Of a stretch of 64,000 bases of DNA, positions 52,367 through 61,963 are shown one piece after another (the first letter of the stretch is position 1; each line of letters opens with the position of its first letter). The notes below the pieces were generated by a model, which saw only the letters and a program-made list of their open reading frames with translations, searched no databases and was not told the DNA's origin. The position numbers were made by a program, and so were the translations under genes. The stretch covers positions 1 to 64,000 of the forward strand of contig CANJUD010000005.1 in NCBI GenBank assembly GCA_947477885.1, in the 5' to 3' direction. The DNA comes from Bacteroidota bacterium. Its GTDB lineage: Bacteria > Bacteroidota > Bacteroidia > UKL13-3.

Positions 52367-53407
52367 TTATCTTAACCTCGGGTCTAATCTCGCATATAAT
52401 ACATCGACTAATAAATTGATAATGACAAACAGAAATGCTACAGTTACTACTGCACCCATTACTACAGGCAAATCATTTTTTTCTAAAGCATCTACAGTTA
52501 CCATTCCAAGTCCGCGATAATTGAATACATATTCTACAAAAAATGCTCCTGCCATTAAGCTAGCAAACCAACCTGATACAGCAGTTAAAACAGGGTTGAG
52601 TGCATTACGCAATGCATGATATACAAGTACACGGTACTCGCTCAATCCCTTGGCACGTGCGGTGCGTACATAATCCATACTCATTACATCCAACATGCTG
52701 TTACGCGTAAGTTGTGTAATAACGGATAGCGGGCGAATACCCAAAGTGATGGCAGGTAATATTAAATTTGCCCATACTATATGGCGTCCGGTTTCGAAAT
52801 CATAATCATATAGACTTCCTGTCATACTCAATCCTGTGTAGCTCGACCAAAAATATCCAAACAACCACGCTATAAGAACTGCGGCAAAAAATGAAGGAAT
52901 AGAAACACCCAAATTTGTAATAGTCAATAATAATTTATCGACCCAAGTATTTTGTTTTAGTGCACATATAATTCCCAAATATATACCGCCGAATATAGCC
53001 AACAATATAGCAGCCGACGCCAGTATTGCGGTGCATTTGATGGCGGGTAATAATATTTCGCCTACCGGTTTTTTGCTTGCGAATGAGCGGCGTAAATAAG
53101 GAAATTTTAATACAATAGCATTACCGCCAATACCAAACATTTTTGCCCAATTGTATTTTTCAGAATTTATTTTATCATCATCATGAATTGAGATTGGGCT
53201 CAGGTCATTTATATAAGTGGTGAGTCTTTCCGAAAAAGGTTGGTTAAGTCCAAATTCAATTTCAAGTGCTTGTTGGCTTGCTTTATCGCTTCGCTGCCCA
53301 AGTGCGTCCATTGCTGCTCCACCGGCGGAGGCATTAAATAATGAAAAAACGAGTATGATAACACCCAGCATTACAAAAAGACTATATGCGATTTTTTTTA
53401 GTAGCAA
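52367..53407 (-). CDS. ABC transporter permease of the peptide/nickel (DppB) type
   Basis: 346 residues and about six membrane helices. The binding-protein-dependent transport signature (EAA loop) is TARAKGLSEYRVLVYHALRN. An N-terminal helix and a long periplasmic loop follow the DppB/OppB plan. The TTG start at 53405-53407 is used because no ATG is available. It normally works with a second permease, two ATPases and a solute-binding protein; none is next to it here, so it is an orphan or its partners lie elsewhere. The usual role is uptake of oligopeptides or metals. Confidence 0.87.
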   Translation of the reverse strand: MLLKKIAYSLFVMLGVIILVFSLFNASAGGAAMDALGQRSDKASQQALEIEFGLNQPFSERLTTYINDLSPISIHDDDKINSEKYNWAKMFGIGGNAIVLKFPYLRRSFASKKPVGEILLPAIKCTAILASAAILLAIFGGIYLGIICALKQNTWVDKLLLTITNLGVSIPSFFAAVLIAWLFGYFWSSYTGLSMTGSLYDYDFETGRHIVWANLILPAITLGIRPLSVITQLTRNSMLDVMSMDYVRTARAKGLSEYRVLVYHALRNALNPVLTAVSGWFASLMAGAFFVEYVFNYRGLGMVTVDALEKNDLPVVMGAVVTVAFLFVIINLLVDVLYARLDPRLR

Positions 53408-53431
53408 AGTATTATATATAATTATTTTTTC

Positions 53432-53511
53432 AATTACGAATTACGATTGGTGACTGTGCCTGTGGTGGCGTCTTGTGAACAACAACTGTGAATTACACAT
53501 TCGTAATTTTT
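53432..53511. repeat. AATTACG heptad repeat with a GGCGTC core
   Basis: AATTACGAATTACGATT on the left pairs with AATTACACATTCGTAATT on the right. The middle contains TGGCGTC, reminiscent of the core of the other heptad elements. It sits between two minus-strand genes. Confidence 0.7.
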
Positions 53512-54789
53512 TTAAAAGCTACCTCTCAAATCTGGCAATTTTGGTTCGGCATCTTTTACAATACCTTTGCAAAATATTTGCATCATAGGTCCAGCAAGAA
53601 GGCTGGTAACAATGGCCATGATAACGAGTGCAACAAAAATAGTTTCATTAATTAGTTTCGCTTCGAAAGCTAAATTTGCTAAGATAATTTCCATTGCTCC
53701 GCGGGCATTCATTCCAAAACCAACTGCCAATGATTGTTTCAAATTAAGTCCACCTATATAAGAACCTAAAGTAGCACCAGCAAGTTTTGTTACTATTGCA
53801 GCAATCAATATGAGCACCGTAATATGCCAATCGAAATGGGCTATAAAATCCAATCGCAAACCAATAGAAACGAAAAACAACGGAGCAAAAATATTTGTTA
53901 CAAATTGATTGATAATATTTCGTGCCTCGTAGGTGAGATGTTTGCTGTCGCCAAATGCAATACCGAAAATAAATGCACCGAACACTGCATGAATTCCTAT
54001 ATATTCAGTAAATGCCGCACCCAAAAAACACAATCCAAAAGCTACACTTAATACGCCGCCTGGCCATGCAAATTTTTTCTGAAACCAAGGCAGCGATTTA
54101 TCAATTAACCATTTTGCTCCAGTTAAAATTAATATAGCATAACCAAAAGTTAAAGCGATAGTTTGCCATAATGCAAAAGTTGCTTCTTTATGTGTTTGTA
54201 TTAAACTAAGGACAATACTAAATATAAGCCATCCCATTAAATCATCTATCATAGCAGCAGCTATTACTATAGCTCCAATATTTGTTTTATACAATCCCAA
54301 ATCGAGCAGGGTACGCGCTATTACAGGCAGTGCAGTTATACTTAATGCAGTTCCCAAAAACAAGGCAAAAACTTTTCTGGACGTTTGTTCTATATGAAAA
54401 TAATCAGTAAAAAAATATCCCAATAAAATTCCAACTACCATCGGAAAAATGAAACCACCCATACTAGCTAGTAATGCTTTTTTTCCATTTTTTCGAAGTA
54501 TATGTAATTCCACCTCCATCCCGGCTACAAACAAAAGCATGATAACCGAAAGCGAAGTAATTCCATTTAATGCAAGTGGCACATTGCCTACATTTGGGAA
54601 TAAATGATCACCCCATGCAGGCTTGAAATGCCCCAAAACAGTTTTGCCTAAAATGATCCCAGTAATAATTTCACCTACAACCAATGGGAATTTGAATTTG
54701 CGAAAAAACTCTCCAACAAACCTAGATAGAATCAACATCACTCCTAGTGATAGGATGAGTGTGACAATATCACTATGGCTCAGTTTCAT
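53512..54789 (-). CDS. Cation:proton antiporter (CPA2/Kef-type)
   Basis: 425 residues and about 12 membrane helices. Family hallmarks include FPLVVGEIITGIILGKTVLG and the conserved acidic residues in the TM5-6 region (AAAMIDDLMGWLIF). There is no C-terminal TrkA-N domain, unlike KefB/KefC. It probably exchanges Na+ or K+ for protons at the inner membrane. It is transcribed toward the permease gene, with a heptad repeat between them. Confidence 0.9.
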   Translation of the reverse strand: MKLSHSDIVTLILSLGVMLILSRFVGEFFRKFKFPLVVGEIITGIILGKTVLGHFKPAWGDHLFPNVGNVPLALNGITSLSVIMLLFVAGMEVELHILRKNGKKALLASMGGFIFPMVVGILLGYFFTDYFHIEQTSRKVFALFLGTALSITALPVIARTLLDLGLYKTNIGAIVIAAAMIDDLMGWLIFSIVLSLIQTHKEATFALWQTIALTFGYAILILTGAKWLIDKSLPWFQKKFAWPGGVLSVAFGLCFLGAAFTEYIGIHAVFGAFIFGIAFGDSKHLTYEARNIINQFVTNIFAPLFFVSIGLRLDFIAHFDWHITVLILIAAIVTKLAGATLGSYIGGLNLKQSLAVGFGMNARGAMEIILANLAFEAKLINETIFVALVIMAIVTSLLAGPMMQIFCKGIVKDAEPKLPDLRGSF

Positions 54790-54978
54790 GCTTCGGGCTA
54801 AGTTTTTTTCTATTATATTATAGTGAAATGTACCAGCCGGACTATATTTATTTTAAAGCTAAAAGCCCATGCCGTATTTCTGCAACAATATTAATTGAAG
54901 AACGGCAACTAAAATGATGGAAGTTATTTGCATTTTATTCACTTACTTCGCCCGCACTAATCCACTCCTAAAAATTAT

Positions 54979-56241
54979 ATGCAAAACCGTAGAGACTTTA
55001 TCCGTAAAACAGCACTGGGCACAATGGCCCTTGCATTTGCAAATAGCGCAGATGCTGCTATCCCCATGCCTTCAGCTTCATTATTAGAAAATGATGAAGA
55101 CAAGTTTTGGAAACTTATCCGTAACCAATTTCCATTGAGCAAAGAAAAAATTTATTTGAACAATGGAACCATGGGGCCTTCTCCTTTCCCCGTTATCAAT
55201 GCTGTTCATGAGGCCATGCGTGATAATGATATAAATGGAAACTACGGAGGTTGGGAAAGTACCGCCGAAAAACTTGCAACATTTGTGGGAGCAACTGCCG
55301 ATGAGATTGCACTTACCCATAATGTAACTGATGGAATTAATATAGTATGTTGGGGAGTGCCACTAAAAAAAGGCGATGAAGTAATTCTTACAACACACGA
55401 GCATGTGGGCAATGCCTCGCCTTGGCTTAACAGAGCCAAACTTCATGGCATTGTAATAAAAACTTTTACGCCCGCAAAAACTGCTGCCGAAACTTTGCAG
55501 CGCATCAATGATGTAATCACAAAAAAAACCAAAGTGATTGCAGTGCCCCATATTCCATGTACTATCGGACAAATATTGCCTGCCAAAGAAATTTGCAAAA
55601 TGGCCAAAGAGAAAAATATATATTCATTTATTGATGGAGCTCATGGACCCGGAATGTTGAAATTGGATTTGCATGATATGGGTTGCGATTTTTATGCAAC
55701 TTGCACCCACAAGTGGTTGCTCGGCCCCAAGGGAACCGGATTTTTATATGTGAGAAAAGACATGCTTGATACACTACAAACTTATTTTGTAGGAGGGGGA
55801 AGTGATACCGGTTGGGATATGACCAAAACGCCACCAACATATAGTAATTATGTAACCACTGCACACCGTTATTATTTTGGGACGCAGAATGTAGCACTAT
55901 ATAGAGGTGTGGATGCCGCAATCGATTTTATGAACTATATAGGAATGGATCGTGTAGAAAAACGCTGCCGCGGAATGGCTACCGAAATGCAAAATAAATT
56001 GTTGGCGATGGGCGATAAAATAGATATGCTAACCCCCACAGAAGCTGAAAGCCGCGGAGCTGTAGTTGGTTTCCGCATCAAAGGAGTATTATATACTGAC
56101 TTCTATAATACAGCTGCCAAAAATAATATTCGCATACGTAGCGTTGCCGAAAACGGACTCAACTCACTTCGCGTTTCCACACATATATATAATAATATGG
56201 ATGAGGTGGATAAGCTGATGGAGTTGGTGAAGGGGGCGTAA
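54979..56241 (+). CDS. Tat-exported class V aminotransferase-fold PLP enzyme
   Basis: 420 residues. The N-terminus NRRDFIRKTALGTMALAFA carries the twin-arginine motif, so it is probably exported folded to the periplasm with its cofactor. The aminotransferase class V fold is marked by SFIDGAHGPGMLKLDLHDMG and CTHKWLLGPKGTGFL (PLP Schiff-base Lys). The nearest functional group is isopenicillin-N-epimerase-like/cysteine-desulfurase-like. Substrate is unknown. No obvious operon partner is nearby. Confidence 0.88.
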   Translation: MQNRRDFIRKTALGTMALAFANSADAAIPMPSASLLENDEDKFWKLIRNQFPLSKEKIYLNNGTMGPSPFPVINAVHEAMRDNDINGNYGGWESTAEKLATFVGATADEIALTHNVTDGINIVCWGVPLKKGDEVILTTHEHVGNASPWLNRAKLHGIVIKTFTPAKTAAETLQRINDVITKKTKVIAVPHIPCTIGQILPAKEICKMAKEKNIYSFIDGAHGPGMLKLDLHDMGCDFYATCTHKWLLGPKGTGFLYVRKDMLDTLQTYFVGGGSDTGWDMTKTPPTYSNYVTTAHRYYFGTQNVALYRGVDAAIDFMNYIGMDRVEKRCRGMATEMQNKLLAMGDKIDMLTPTEAESRGAVVGFRIKGVLYTDFYNTAAKNNIRIRSVAENGLNSLRVSTHIYNNMDEVDKLMELVKGA

Positions 56242-56386
56242 GATATTTTTTATTTTAAATCATTCAACATATAATATGGATGGATTAAAAAAAATTAATT
56301 TTACTACGCGGTTAACATTGCTAACCATTGATCTTGCAGCACTTCAAAGCTATTTGGATCATATTGGGATGTCATGCTTTGCCCAC

Positions 56387-56577
56387 CCACGCCAATATAT
56401 AATCGGCGTGATTAAGGTTTTGCGATTTGCAATCGCCATAATATACCGCCCTCGCAAGACTCTGTCTTTTGAGCACATACTGCAAGTCTCAGGCTGGCAT
56501 TGCTTTCATTCGTTTCGTCAGTCTGGAGACTGACGATATGGGACTCACAAGTTACGCTTTGCTAAACTTGCGAGGGC
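56387..56577. repeat. Interspersed structured repeat, copy B, in a 417-nt non-coding gap
   Basis: It has a CACGCC/GGCGTG palindrome (56387-56409), GCGATTTGCAATCGC, an 11-bp perfect outer pair GCCCTCGCAAG (56448-56458) and CTTGCGAGGGC (56567-56577), and a central 10-bp stem TCGTCAGTCT/AGACTGACGA. The first part matches the reverse complement of the repeat at 39180-39262. The rest of 56242-56658 shows no gene that I trust. Confidence 0.8.
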
Positions 56578-56658
56578 TTAAATGCACAGTTTTTTTTCAA
56601 TGTATTATAATCTTGAAAATCCTTTAATCCCTATAAACGTGTTTCAAACAGTGTGGGA

Positions 56659-57465
56659 TTACTTCTTACCCTCCACCTCATTCTTATACTCCACAAATGC
56701 TTTGAAAATCACCATGGCGGTGCTGTCTTGTCCGCTGGCGGAGGTGAGGTATTTGCGTTCGATATTGTTGCTGAGGTAGCCGGTTTCTACTAGTACACTA
56801 GGCATGGCAGTTTTCCATAGTACAAGGAAGCCTGCTTGTTTTACACCGCGGCTGTAGCGGTTCATCTGTTTAAAATTTTTCTCAACATGGGCAGCCATAT
56901 CCAAGCTTTGCTTGAGGAACTGATTTTGGAATAAGCTGAATATAATATGTCCCTCAGCACTGCTGGGGTCGAAGCCATCGTACTTTGTTTGGTAATCGTT
57001 TTCTAAAAGTATGGAAGCATTTTCGCGTTTGGCAACTAATAAGTTACCCACAGTTTTGTGCAAGCCCATTGCGTAAGTCTCGGTTCCGTAGGCGCTTGGG
57101 CTGGTGCTTGCATTTACGTGAACAGATAAAAAGAAATCGGCATTATTTTTATTGGCTATTTCTGCACGCTCATGCAGCTCTACGAAGCTATCCGATTGTC
57201 TTATATAGATTACCTTGATGTTTTTAAAACTGTCGCTAATTAATTTGCCTAACTTATTGCTGATGGAAAGCGTAATGTCTTTTTCATTTGCGCCGCCATA
57301 CATACATCCATGGTCGTAACCCCCGTGCCCCGCGTCAATCACCAAAGTTTTTATTTCTGTTCCGGGCTTGCGTGCAGGCACTTTAAAAGCGGCCCAAGCA
57401 CACCCAATAAAAAGAATAAGGGCAGCATGACCAAGGTATATGTATTTTTGCAACTTCATTTTCAT
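56659..57465 (-). CDS. N-acetylmuramoyl-L-alanine amidase (Amidase_3)
   Basis: 268 residues with an N-terminal membrane anchor or signal (LGHAALILFIGCAWA). The zinc ligands are visible: His in DAGHGGYDHG, Glu in NEKDITLSISNKLG, His in FLSVHVNAS; the catalytic Glu is in VLVETGYLSN. It cleaves the amide between MurNAc and the peptide stem during cell separation or remodelling in the periplasm. It is divergent from lptD with 75 nt between starts, so the pair may be co-regulated. Confidence 0.92.
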   Translation of the reverse strand: MKMKLQKYIYLGHAALILFIGCAWAAFKVPARKPGTEIKTLVIDAGHGGYDHGCMYGGANEKDITLSISNKLGKLISDSFKNIKVIYIRQSDSFVELHERAEIANKNNADFFLSVHVNASTSPSAYGTETYAMGLHKTVGNLLVAKRENASILLENDYQTKYDGFDPSSAEGHIIFSLFQNQFLKQSLDMAAHVEKNFKQMNRYSRGVKQAGFLVLWKTAMPSVLVETGYLSNNIERKYLTSASGQDSTAMVIFKAFVEYKNEVEGKK

Positions 57466-57540
57466 TTGGACAAGTTCAATTTATATACCATTAATTTGCA
57501 GAAGCGGATAAGTTCTATTTTTTTCACTCGCCGCAAAACT

Positions 57541-60195
57541 ATGCCCAATAAAGGTTTTAGCCATTTAGTGTTTTTCACCAAATATGCTTTGTTGTGTATT
57601 AGCTGTATATTATTCTGTTCACTTAACAGTTTCGGGCAAAGCAAATTAGACACAGCCAAGAAGTCTGATACCACCATTCATATCAATTCTATCATTGGGA
57701 ACGATACTTCAAAAAATGCTACTGATACTTTGAATTTGCTTGATACACTGGGCCTGCCGGCTAGTAAAGATGCCATTAAAGCGGCTGTGAATTATACCTT
57801 CAACGATTCAAGTTATTTTGATGTGGAACGTAAAGAATTTCATTTATGGGGCAAGGCACATGTAGATTATGAAAAAATAAAACTGGACGCAGGTTATATA
57901 AAAATAAATTTTGGGAACAATACCGTAGCTGCCGAGCCAAGTCTTGACAGTTTAGGAAGCCCATATGATAAACCTTTATTTAATGATGGTGACCGAAACT
58001 ATGCATGCGATAAAATGAGTTATAATATACAAACCAAAAAAGGGAAAATATATGGGTTGGTAACAACCGAAGGCGATGGTATTATTCATGGCGACCAAGT
58101 GAAAAAAGATTCGGCTGATAATTTATATGTGCAGAATGCACGCTACTCAACTTGCACTGATACGCTGCATCCACACTTTTATATATTAGCCAAAGAACTA
58201 ATGATTATTCCGGGTAAGCAAATAGTTAGTGGCCCCGCAAAATTGGTAGTGGCCGATGTGCCAACACCTATTATACTGCCTTTTGGTTTTTTCCCAATTA
58301 AAAAAGGACAACGACGTGGTATATTGCCTCCTGGTTTTGCTAATAGTATGGTGCAAGGCTATTATCTAAAAGGATTGGGATATTATATACCCATCAATGA
58401 TTATGTGGATTTAGCCGTGAAAGCAGATATATATTTTAATGGGAGTTGGCAAGGCTACGTGGCACAGCAATATAGAAAGAATTACTGCTTTTCAGGAAAA
58501 TATTCTATATCATATGGCAACTTAATTTTTGGGGATAGAAAAGCCGATGATTTTAGTAGAACAAGGAATTTTAATTTCGGTTGGCAACATTCTATCGATC
58601 CCAAAAAAATTCCGGGTTATACATTTAATTTGGATATCAATTTATCCTCATCCAATTTTTATAAAACGTCCTCATCATATAGTTATGCTGATCTCACCAA
58701 AAACATTATACGATCATCGGTAAACACAGGTAAGAGCGACCGTAAGAATAGATACAATATAACTGTTGCATTAAACCACGACCAAAATCTACAGACACAT
58801 GATATCAATTTCACCCTGCCCGAAATAAATTTTACCTATAATAGTTTTGCCCCTTTTGTAAATAAAAATAGAATAGGAGTGCCTAAGGCGTATGAGAATA
58901 TTAGGATAGGTTATACACTCAATTTTAAAAACCAAATTAGTACCAAAGATACTATATTAACACAACATCCTGATACTATATCTTCCCTATTGAGAAGTGG
59001 AATGGTGCACAGGATTCCGCTCAACTTACCCACCTTTAAGATACTGAAATATTTTAATATAGCACCTACCGCAGAATATCAGGAATATTGGTATTATAAA
59101 ACCGTAGAAAAAGGCTGGAATTCTATCAATCAAAAACTAGATACGGTTTACAATTATGGATTTAAACGTGCTTATACTTATACTGGACAAGTTCAACTAA
59201 CTACCGCCATATATGGTATTCTTAATGTAAATCGTTTTGGATTGGTAGCAGTAAGCCATGTTATTCGCCCATCGATTTCTATAGGATATAGACCCGATTT
59301 TTCAGATTCCAAATTTGGATTCTATAAATATAATAGACGTGATTCACTGAGCTTTTATCCGCAGAAATATTCTATTTTCGAACAAGGAATTTATGGAGGC
59401 CCAGGCATAGGACAGCAGGGGCTAATAAATTTCAGTATCAACAATAATTTAGAAGCAAAATACAAACAAAAAACAGATACCGGAATGGTGGTGAAGAAAG
59501 CGTCATTGATTGATAATTTAACTATAAGTTCGTCATATAATTTCTTGGCCGACTCATTTAGAATGTATCCAGTAAATTTGAGCGGTTCTACCAGATTATT
59601 TAAACGTCTGTCTATTACTTTTGGCGGGCAACTCGACCCTTATAAATATAACAGTAACCGGCGTATAAATGAATATGATATAGATTTGAAAAAAATTAGA
59701 TTCGGACAAATTGTGAATGCGAGGTTTGCCTTGTCAGCCGGCTTAAGTGCCGACGATTTTAAACCCAAACCCCAAACAAATACTACAGCTAAAAAAGATA
59801 CCAGTGCCGAGCAAAATTATATAACAGCCAATCCTGATATATTTGTTGATTTTAATATACCCTGGACTTTAAATTTATCATATACATTTAATTATTATCA
59901 TTACCCACTTGCTATCGGTGATCAGCAAACAAAAATACAACCTACTTTAATGTTGAATGGTGATATAAAACTTACTCCAAAATGGAAAATAACTTTCGGA
60001 ACAGGATACGATTTCAGTGTGAAACAAATTACCTTTACCAATATAACTTTATCCCGCGATCTCCACTGCTGGGATATGAGCTTCGATTGGGTTCCTACAG
60101 GGCAATATAAACGCTACGTGTTCACGCTCAAAGCGAAATCGGCACTATTACAAGATTTGAAATTGAATAAGCGGAGAGAGTGGTTTGATAAATAG
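57541..60195 (+). CDS. lptD: LPS-assembly protein LptD-like outer-membrane translocon
   Basis: 884 residues. A signal peptide ends NSFGQ. An OstA/LptA-like beta-jellyroll domain (about residues 70-210; YTFNDSSYFDVERKEFHLWGKA, YIKINFGNNTV) is followed by a long beta-barrel (LPFGFFPIKKGQRRGILPPGF is a typical LptD junction). It would insert lipopolysaccharide or lipooligosaccharide into the outer leaflet with LptE. The C-terminal strand regions are Bacteroidota-like. An upstream in-frame start at 57310 would overlap the amidase gene; the 57541 ATG fits the signal peptide. LptE is not next to it. Confidence 0.9.
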   Translation: MPNKGFSHLVFFTKYALLCISCILFCSLNSFGQSKLDTAKKSDTTIHINSIIGNDTSKNATDTLNLLDTLGLPASKDAIKAAVNYTFNDSSYFDVERKEFHLWGKAHVDYEKIKLDAGYIKINFGNNTVAAEPSLDSLGSPYDKPLFNDGDRNYACDKMSYNIQTKKGKIYGLVTTEGDGIIHGDQVKKDSADNLYVQNARYSTCTDTLHPHFYILAKELMIIPGKQIVSGPAKLVVADVPTPIILPFGFFPIKKGQRRGILPPGFANSMVQGYYLKGLGYYIPINDYVDLAVKADIYFNGSWQGYVAQQYRKNYCFSGKYSISYGNLIFGDRKADDFSRTRNFNFGWQHSIDPKKIPGYTFNLDINLSSSNFYKTSSSYSYADLTKNIIRSSVNTGKSDRKNRYNITVALNHDQNLQTHDINFTLPEINFTYNSFAPFVNKNRIGVPKAYENIRIGYTLNFKNQISTKDTILTQHPDTISSLLRSGMVHRIPLNLPTFKILKYFNIAPTAEYQEYWYYKTVEKGWNSINQKLDTVYNYGFKRAYTYTGQVQLTTAIYGILNVNRFGLVAVSHVIRPSISIGYRPDFSDSKFGFYKYNRRDSLSFYPQKYSIFEQGIYGGPGIGQQGLINFSINNNLEAKYKQKTDTGMVVKKASLIDNLTISSSYNFLADSFRMYPVNLSGSTRLFKRLSITFGGQLDPYKYNSNRRINEYDIDLKKIRFGQIVNARFALSAGLSADDFKPKPQTNTTAKKDTSAEQNYITANPDIFVDFNIPWTLNLSYTFNYYHYPLAIGDQQTKIQPTLMLNGDIKLTPKWKITFGTGYDFSVKQITFTNITLSRDLHCWDMSFDWVPTGQYKRYVFTLKAKSALLQDLKLNKRREWFDK

Positions 60196-60283
60196 TCGTT
60201 AGTATTAAGGAATAAAGGGTTAGGGCCATTAGGAGACAATAAGGCGTCAGCCACTGACTACTGATTACTGACCACTGTGTACT
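60196..60283. repeat. Heptad-armed repeat element, copy 4
   Basis: The left arm TTAGTATTAAGGAATAAAGG, core GGCGTCAGCC and right arm ACTGACTACTGATTACTGAC. It lies between the convergent lptD and cytochrome genes. Confidence 0.8.
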
Positions 60284-60615
60284 CCTTTAACATCTACCAA
60301 ATATTTTACAATCACCTTCAACGATGAATCAGGAATAGGTGCTCCAAAATTCTTCACCATTTTATCTACTATCTTTTGCCAAGTTTTTTCCGGAAAGTTC
60401 GGTTGCATTTCTATATATCTTGAAGAGTGACAAGTGAGGCAATGTCGCTGAAAAGTTTTTTGTCCAACTGCTGAAGGTAAATAAGGTTCTAGTGATGATA
60501 ATTCTTTAGCCGGCTCTTCTTTTTTGGGTGTTTCTATAATAGGTTTTTTCTCTTCAGTACATGAAAAGATATATAATACAAACATCAATATATATAATCG
60601 TTTTATATAATACAT
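60265..60615 (-). CDS. Lipoprotein c-type cytochrome, partner of the sulfite-oxidase-like enzyme
   Basis: 116 residues. The lipobox LYIFSC directs membrane anchoring. The single heme site is CLTCH (CxxCH) near residue 60, and a Met ligand is possible in the following segment. Small monoheme cytochromes of this type accept electrons from molybdenum sulfite dehydrogenases (SorB role). It shares a nucleotide with the stop of the upstream oxidoreductase, so the two are co-translated. Its 3' end overlaps the right arm of the repeat element. Confidence 0.86.
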   Translation of the reverse strand: MYYIKRLYILMFVLYIFSCTEEKKPIIETPKKEEPAKELSSLEPYLPSAVGQKTFQRHCLTCHSSRYIEMQPNFPEKTWQKIVDKMVKNFGAPIPDSSLKVIVKYLVDVKGVHSGQ

Positions 60616-61805
60616 TATTCCACTATTATAGTTAATGTTTCAATTTCGTTTCGCATATATCCACTACGGTTCCATTGGTGTGGTGGTTGCGTTTCTCCCT
60701 TGGTGTTCGTGGCTTTCACCTTTAACGTATAGGTACCTGCTGCACTAGGTTTCCAATTGCACTTCCACCTTCGCCAGGCATATTTTCCAAGTTCGGGATT
60801 CAGATTTGTCGCTTGCCAAGTCTTACCATCATTTAATGATATTTCCACTTTCGATATTCCATCACCACCATCAAAAGCAAGCCCTTCCAGTTCGCATTTT
60901 TCGTTTGCTTTGAGTATACTATTTGGTTCCGGACTTACAAATATCGAACGCACATCCATCTTACTTATTGGCACCAAATCTTTGGCAAGTTTATCATGTT
61001 TCTCATCACCATTTATTATGCCTTTTGGCACCAGGTAGGCTTTCTTCATCCAGTATCCTTTAAAAGTATCATTATATACTTTTATTTCGTTTAACATACC
61101 AACCCAATAAGTTGCATACCAGCCCGGAACAACCAACTTCAGCGGATATCCATTTAATAATGGCAACGGTTTGTCATTCATTTCATATGCCACCATCACT
61201 TCGCCATCCATCGCATGATCTATTTTTAGCGACTTCACAAAATCAGGAACCGATTCTAATGGCGGCTCATCCATCCCATTAAATGCAACTTCAAATGCAC
61301 CATTTTTCACACCCGCCATCATTAATATATCTTTTAGTTTTACACCTGTCCATTTTGCATTTCCCATTGCTCCGTTTTTCCATTGTCCACCTGGCACTTG
61401 TGGATCGAAATGGCTGCGGGCATTGCCAGCACAGGCTGCTAGGGCTGTTATATGATATTGTTTAAATTTTGTTTTCAGGTCGGTTAATGACAATGATATT
61501 GTGCGATTTACGTGCCCATTCACTTTCAATCTATATTCATTGCTATCTATTTGCGATGGCATATTTGCCAAGTGCCAACGTACAAAAAATACATCATTCG
61601 GCGTATAATCATATCTAAAATACCAAAGCGGTGTTTCTAAATTTGCTGGGCGGTCCGTTAGCAATATCATATCACCTTTGCCATCTGCTTTTACCATTAT
61701 ATCTTTTTTCAAGGGTTTAGTTTCTTCACCAGTTTTTTGTTCGCCATTACCACATGCAGTAATGCATAACAAGTATATGATATAATATAATGGTATTTTT
61801 TTCAT
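60615..61805 (-). CDS. Sulfite-oxidase-family molybdopterin oxidoreductase
   Basis: 396 residues. A lipobox (LLCITAC) anchors it. The sulfite-oxidase molybdopterin-binding domain (about 70-280) holds the Mo-ligating Cys in LAACAGNARS. The Mo-co dimerisation domain follows (KVEISLNDGKTW, QPPHQWNRSGYM). This architecture fits SorA/SoxC-type sulfite dehydrogenases. With the downstream cytochrome it forms a SorAB-like pair that would oxidise sulfite to sulfate in the periplasm. Other substrates (such as sulfoxides) cannot be excluded. It is the first gene of its operon; upstream is a 363-nt repeat-rich gap. Confidence 0.9.
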   Translation of the reverse strand: MKKIPLYYIIYLLCITACGNGEQKTGEETKPLKKDIMVKADGKGDMILLTDRPANLETPLWYFRYDYTPNDVFFVRWHLANMPSQIDSNEYRLKVNGHVNRTISLSLTDLKTKFKQYHITALAACAGNARSHFDPQVPGGQWKNGAMGNAKWTGVKLKDILMMAGVKNGAFEVAFNGMDEPPLESVPDFVKSLKIDHAMDGEVMVAYEMNDKPLPLLNGYPLKLVVPGWYATYWVGMLNEIKVYNDTFKGYWMKKAYLVPKGIINGDEKHDKLAKDLVPISKMDVRSIFVSPEPNSILKANEKCELEGLAFDGGDGISKVEISLNDGKTWQATNLNPELGKYAWRRWKCNWKPSAAGTYTLKVKATNTKGETQPPHQWNRSGYMRNEIETLTIIVE

Positions 61806-61865
61806 CCTAAACTTGGTGCAAGTAAAGTAATCTATAATATATAGGCAAGAATTATTTTATATTTT

Positions 61866-61963
61866 ATTTGGGCGTGCCCACCGAAGCGGCGGTCGGGCTA
61901 TCCGCTCCAAGTCCTCGTGCCGGAAGCCTCCACTGTGGGCTTTCCGTTTCTATCCCTCACGCA
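61866..61963. repeat. GC-rich Bacteroidota interspersed repeat
   Basis: A GC-rich block (GGGCGTGCCC, CGAAGCGGCGGTCGGGC, CAAGTCCTCGTGCCGG) unlike the AT-rich surroundings. It resembles the common GGGCGTGCCC..CGGGC dispersed repeat of this phylum. It occupies the gap 61806-62168 together with a heptad element at 62088; no gene is seen there. Confidence 0.75.

Noticed and set aside
56276-56533. An 85-residue plus-strand reading frame after the PLP enzyme
   Set aside because: It runs through hairpin repeats shared with 39128-39262, has no signal or domain, and the residues look random. Probably non-coding.
57310-57540. Extended N-terminus for LptD (77 extra codons)
   Set aside because: It would overlap the divergent amidase gene and precede the signal peptide; the ATG at 57541 fits a normal signal sequence.
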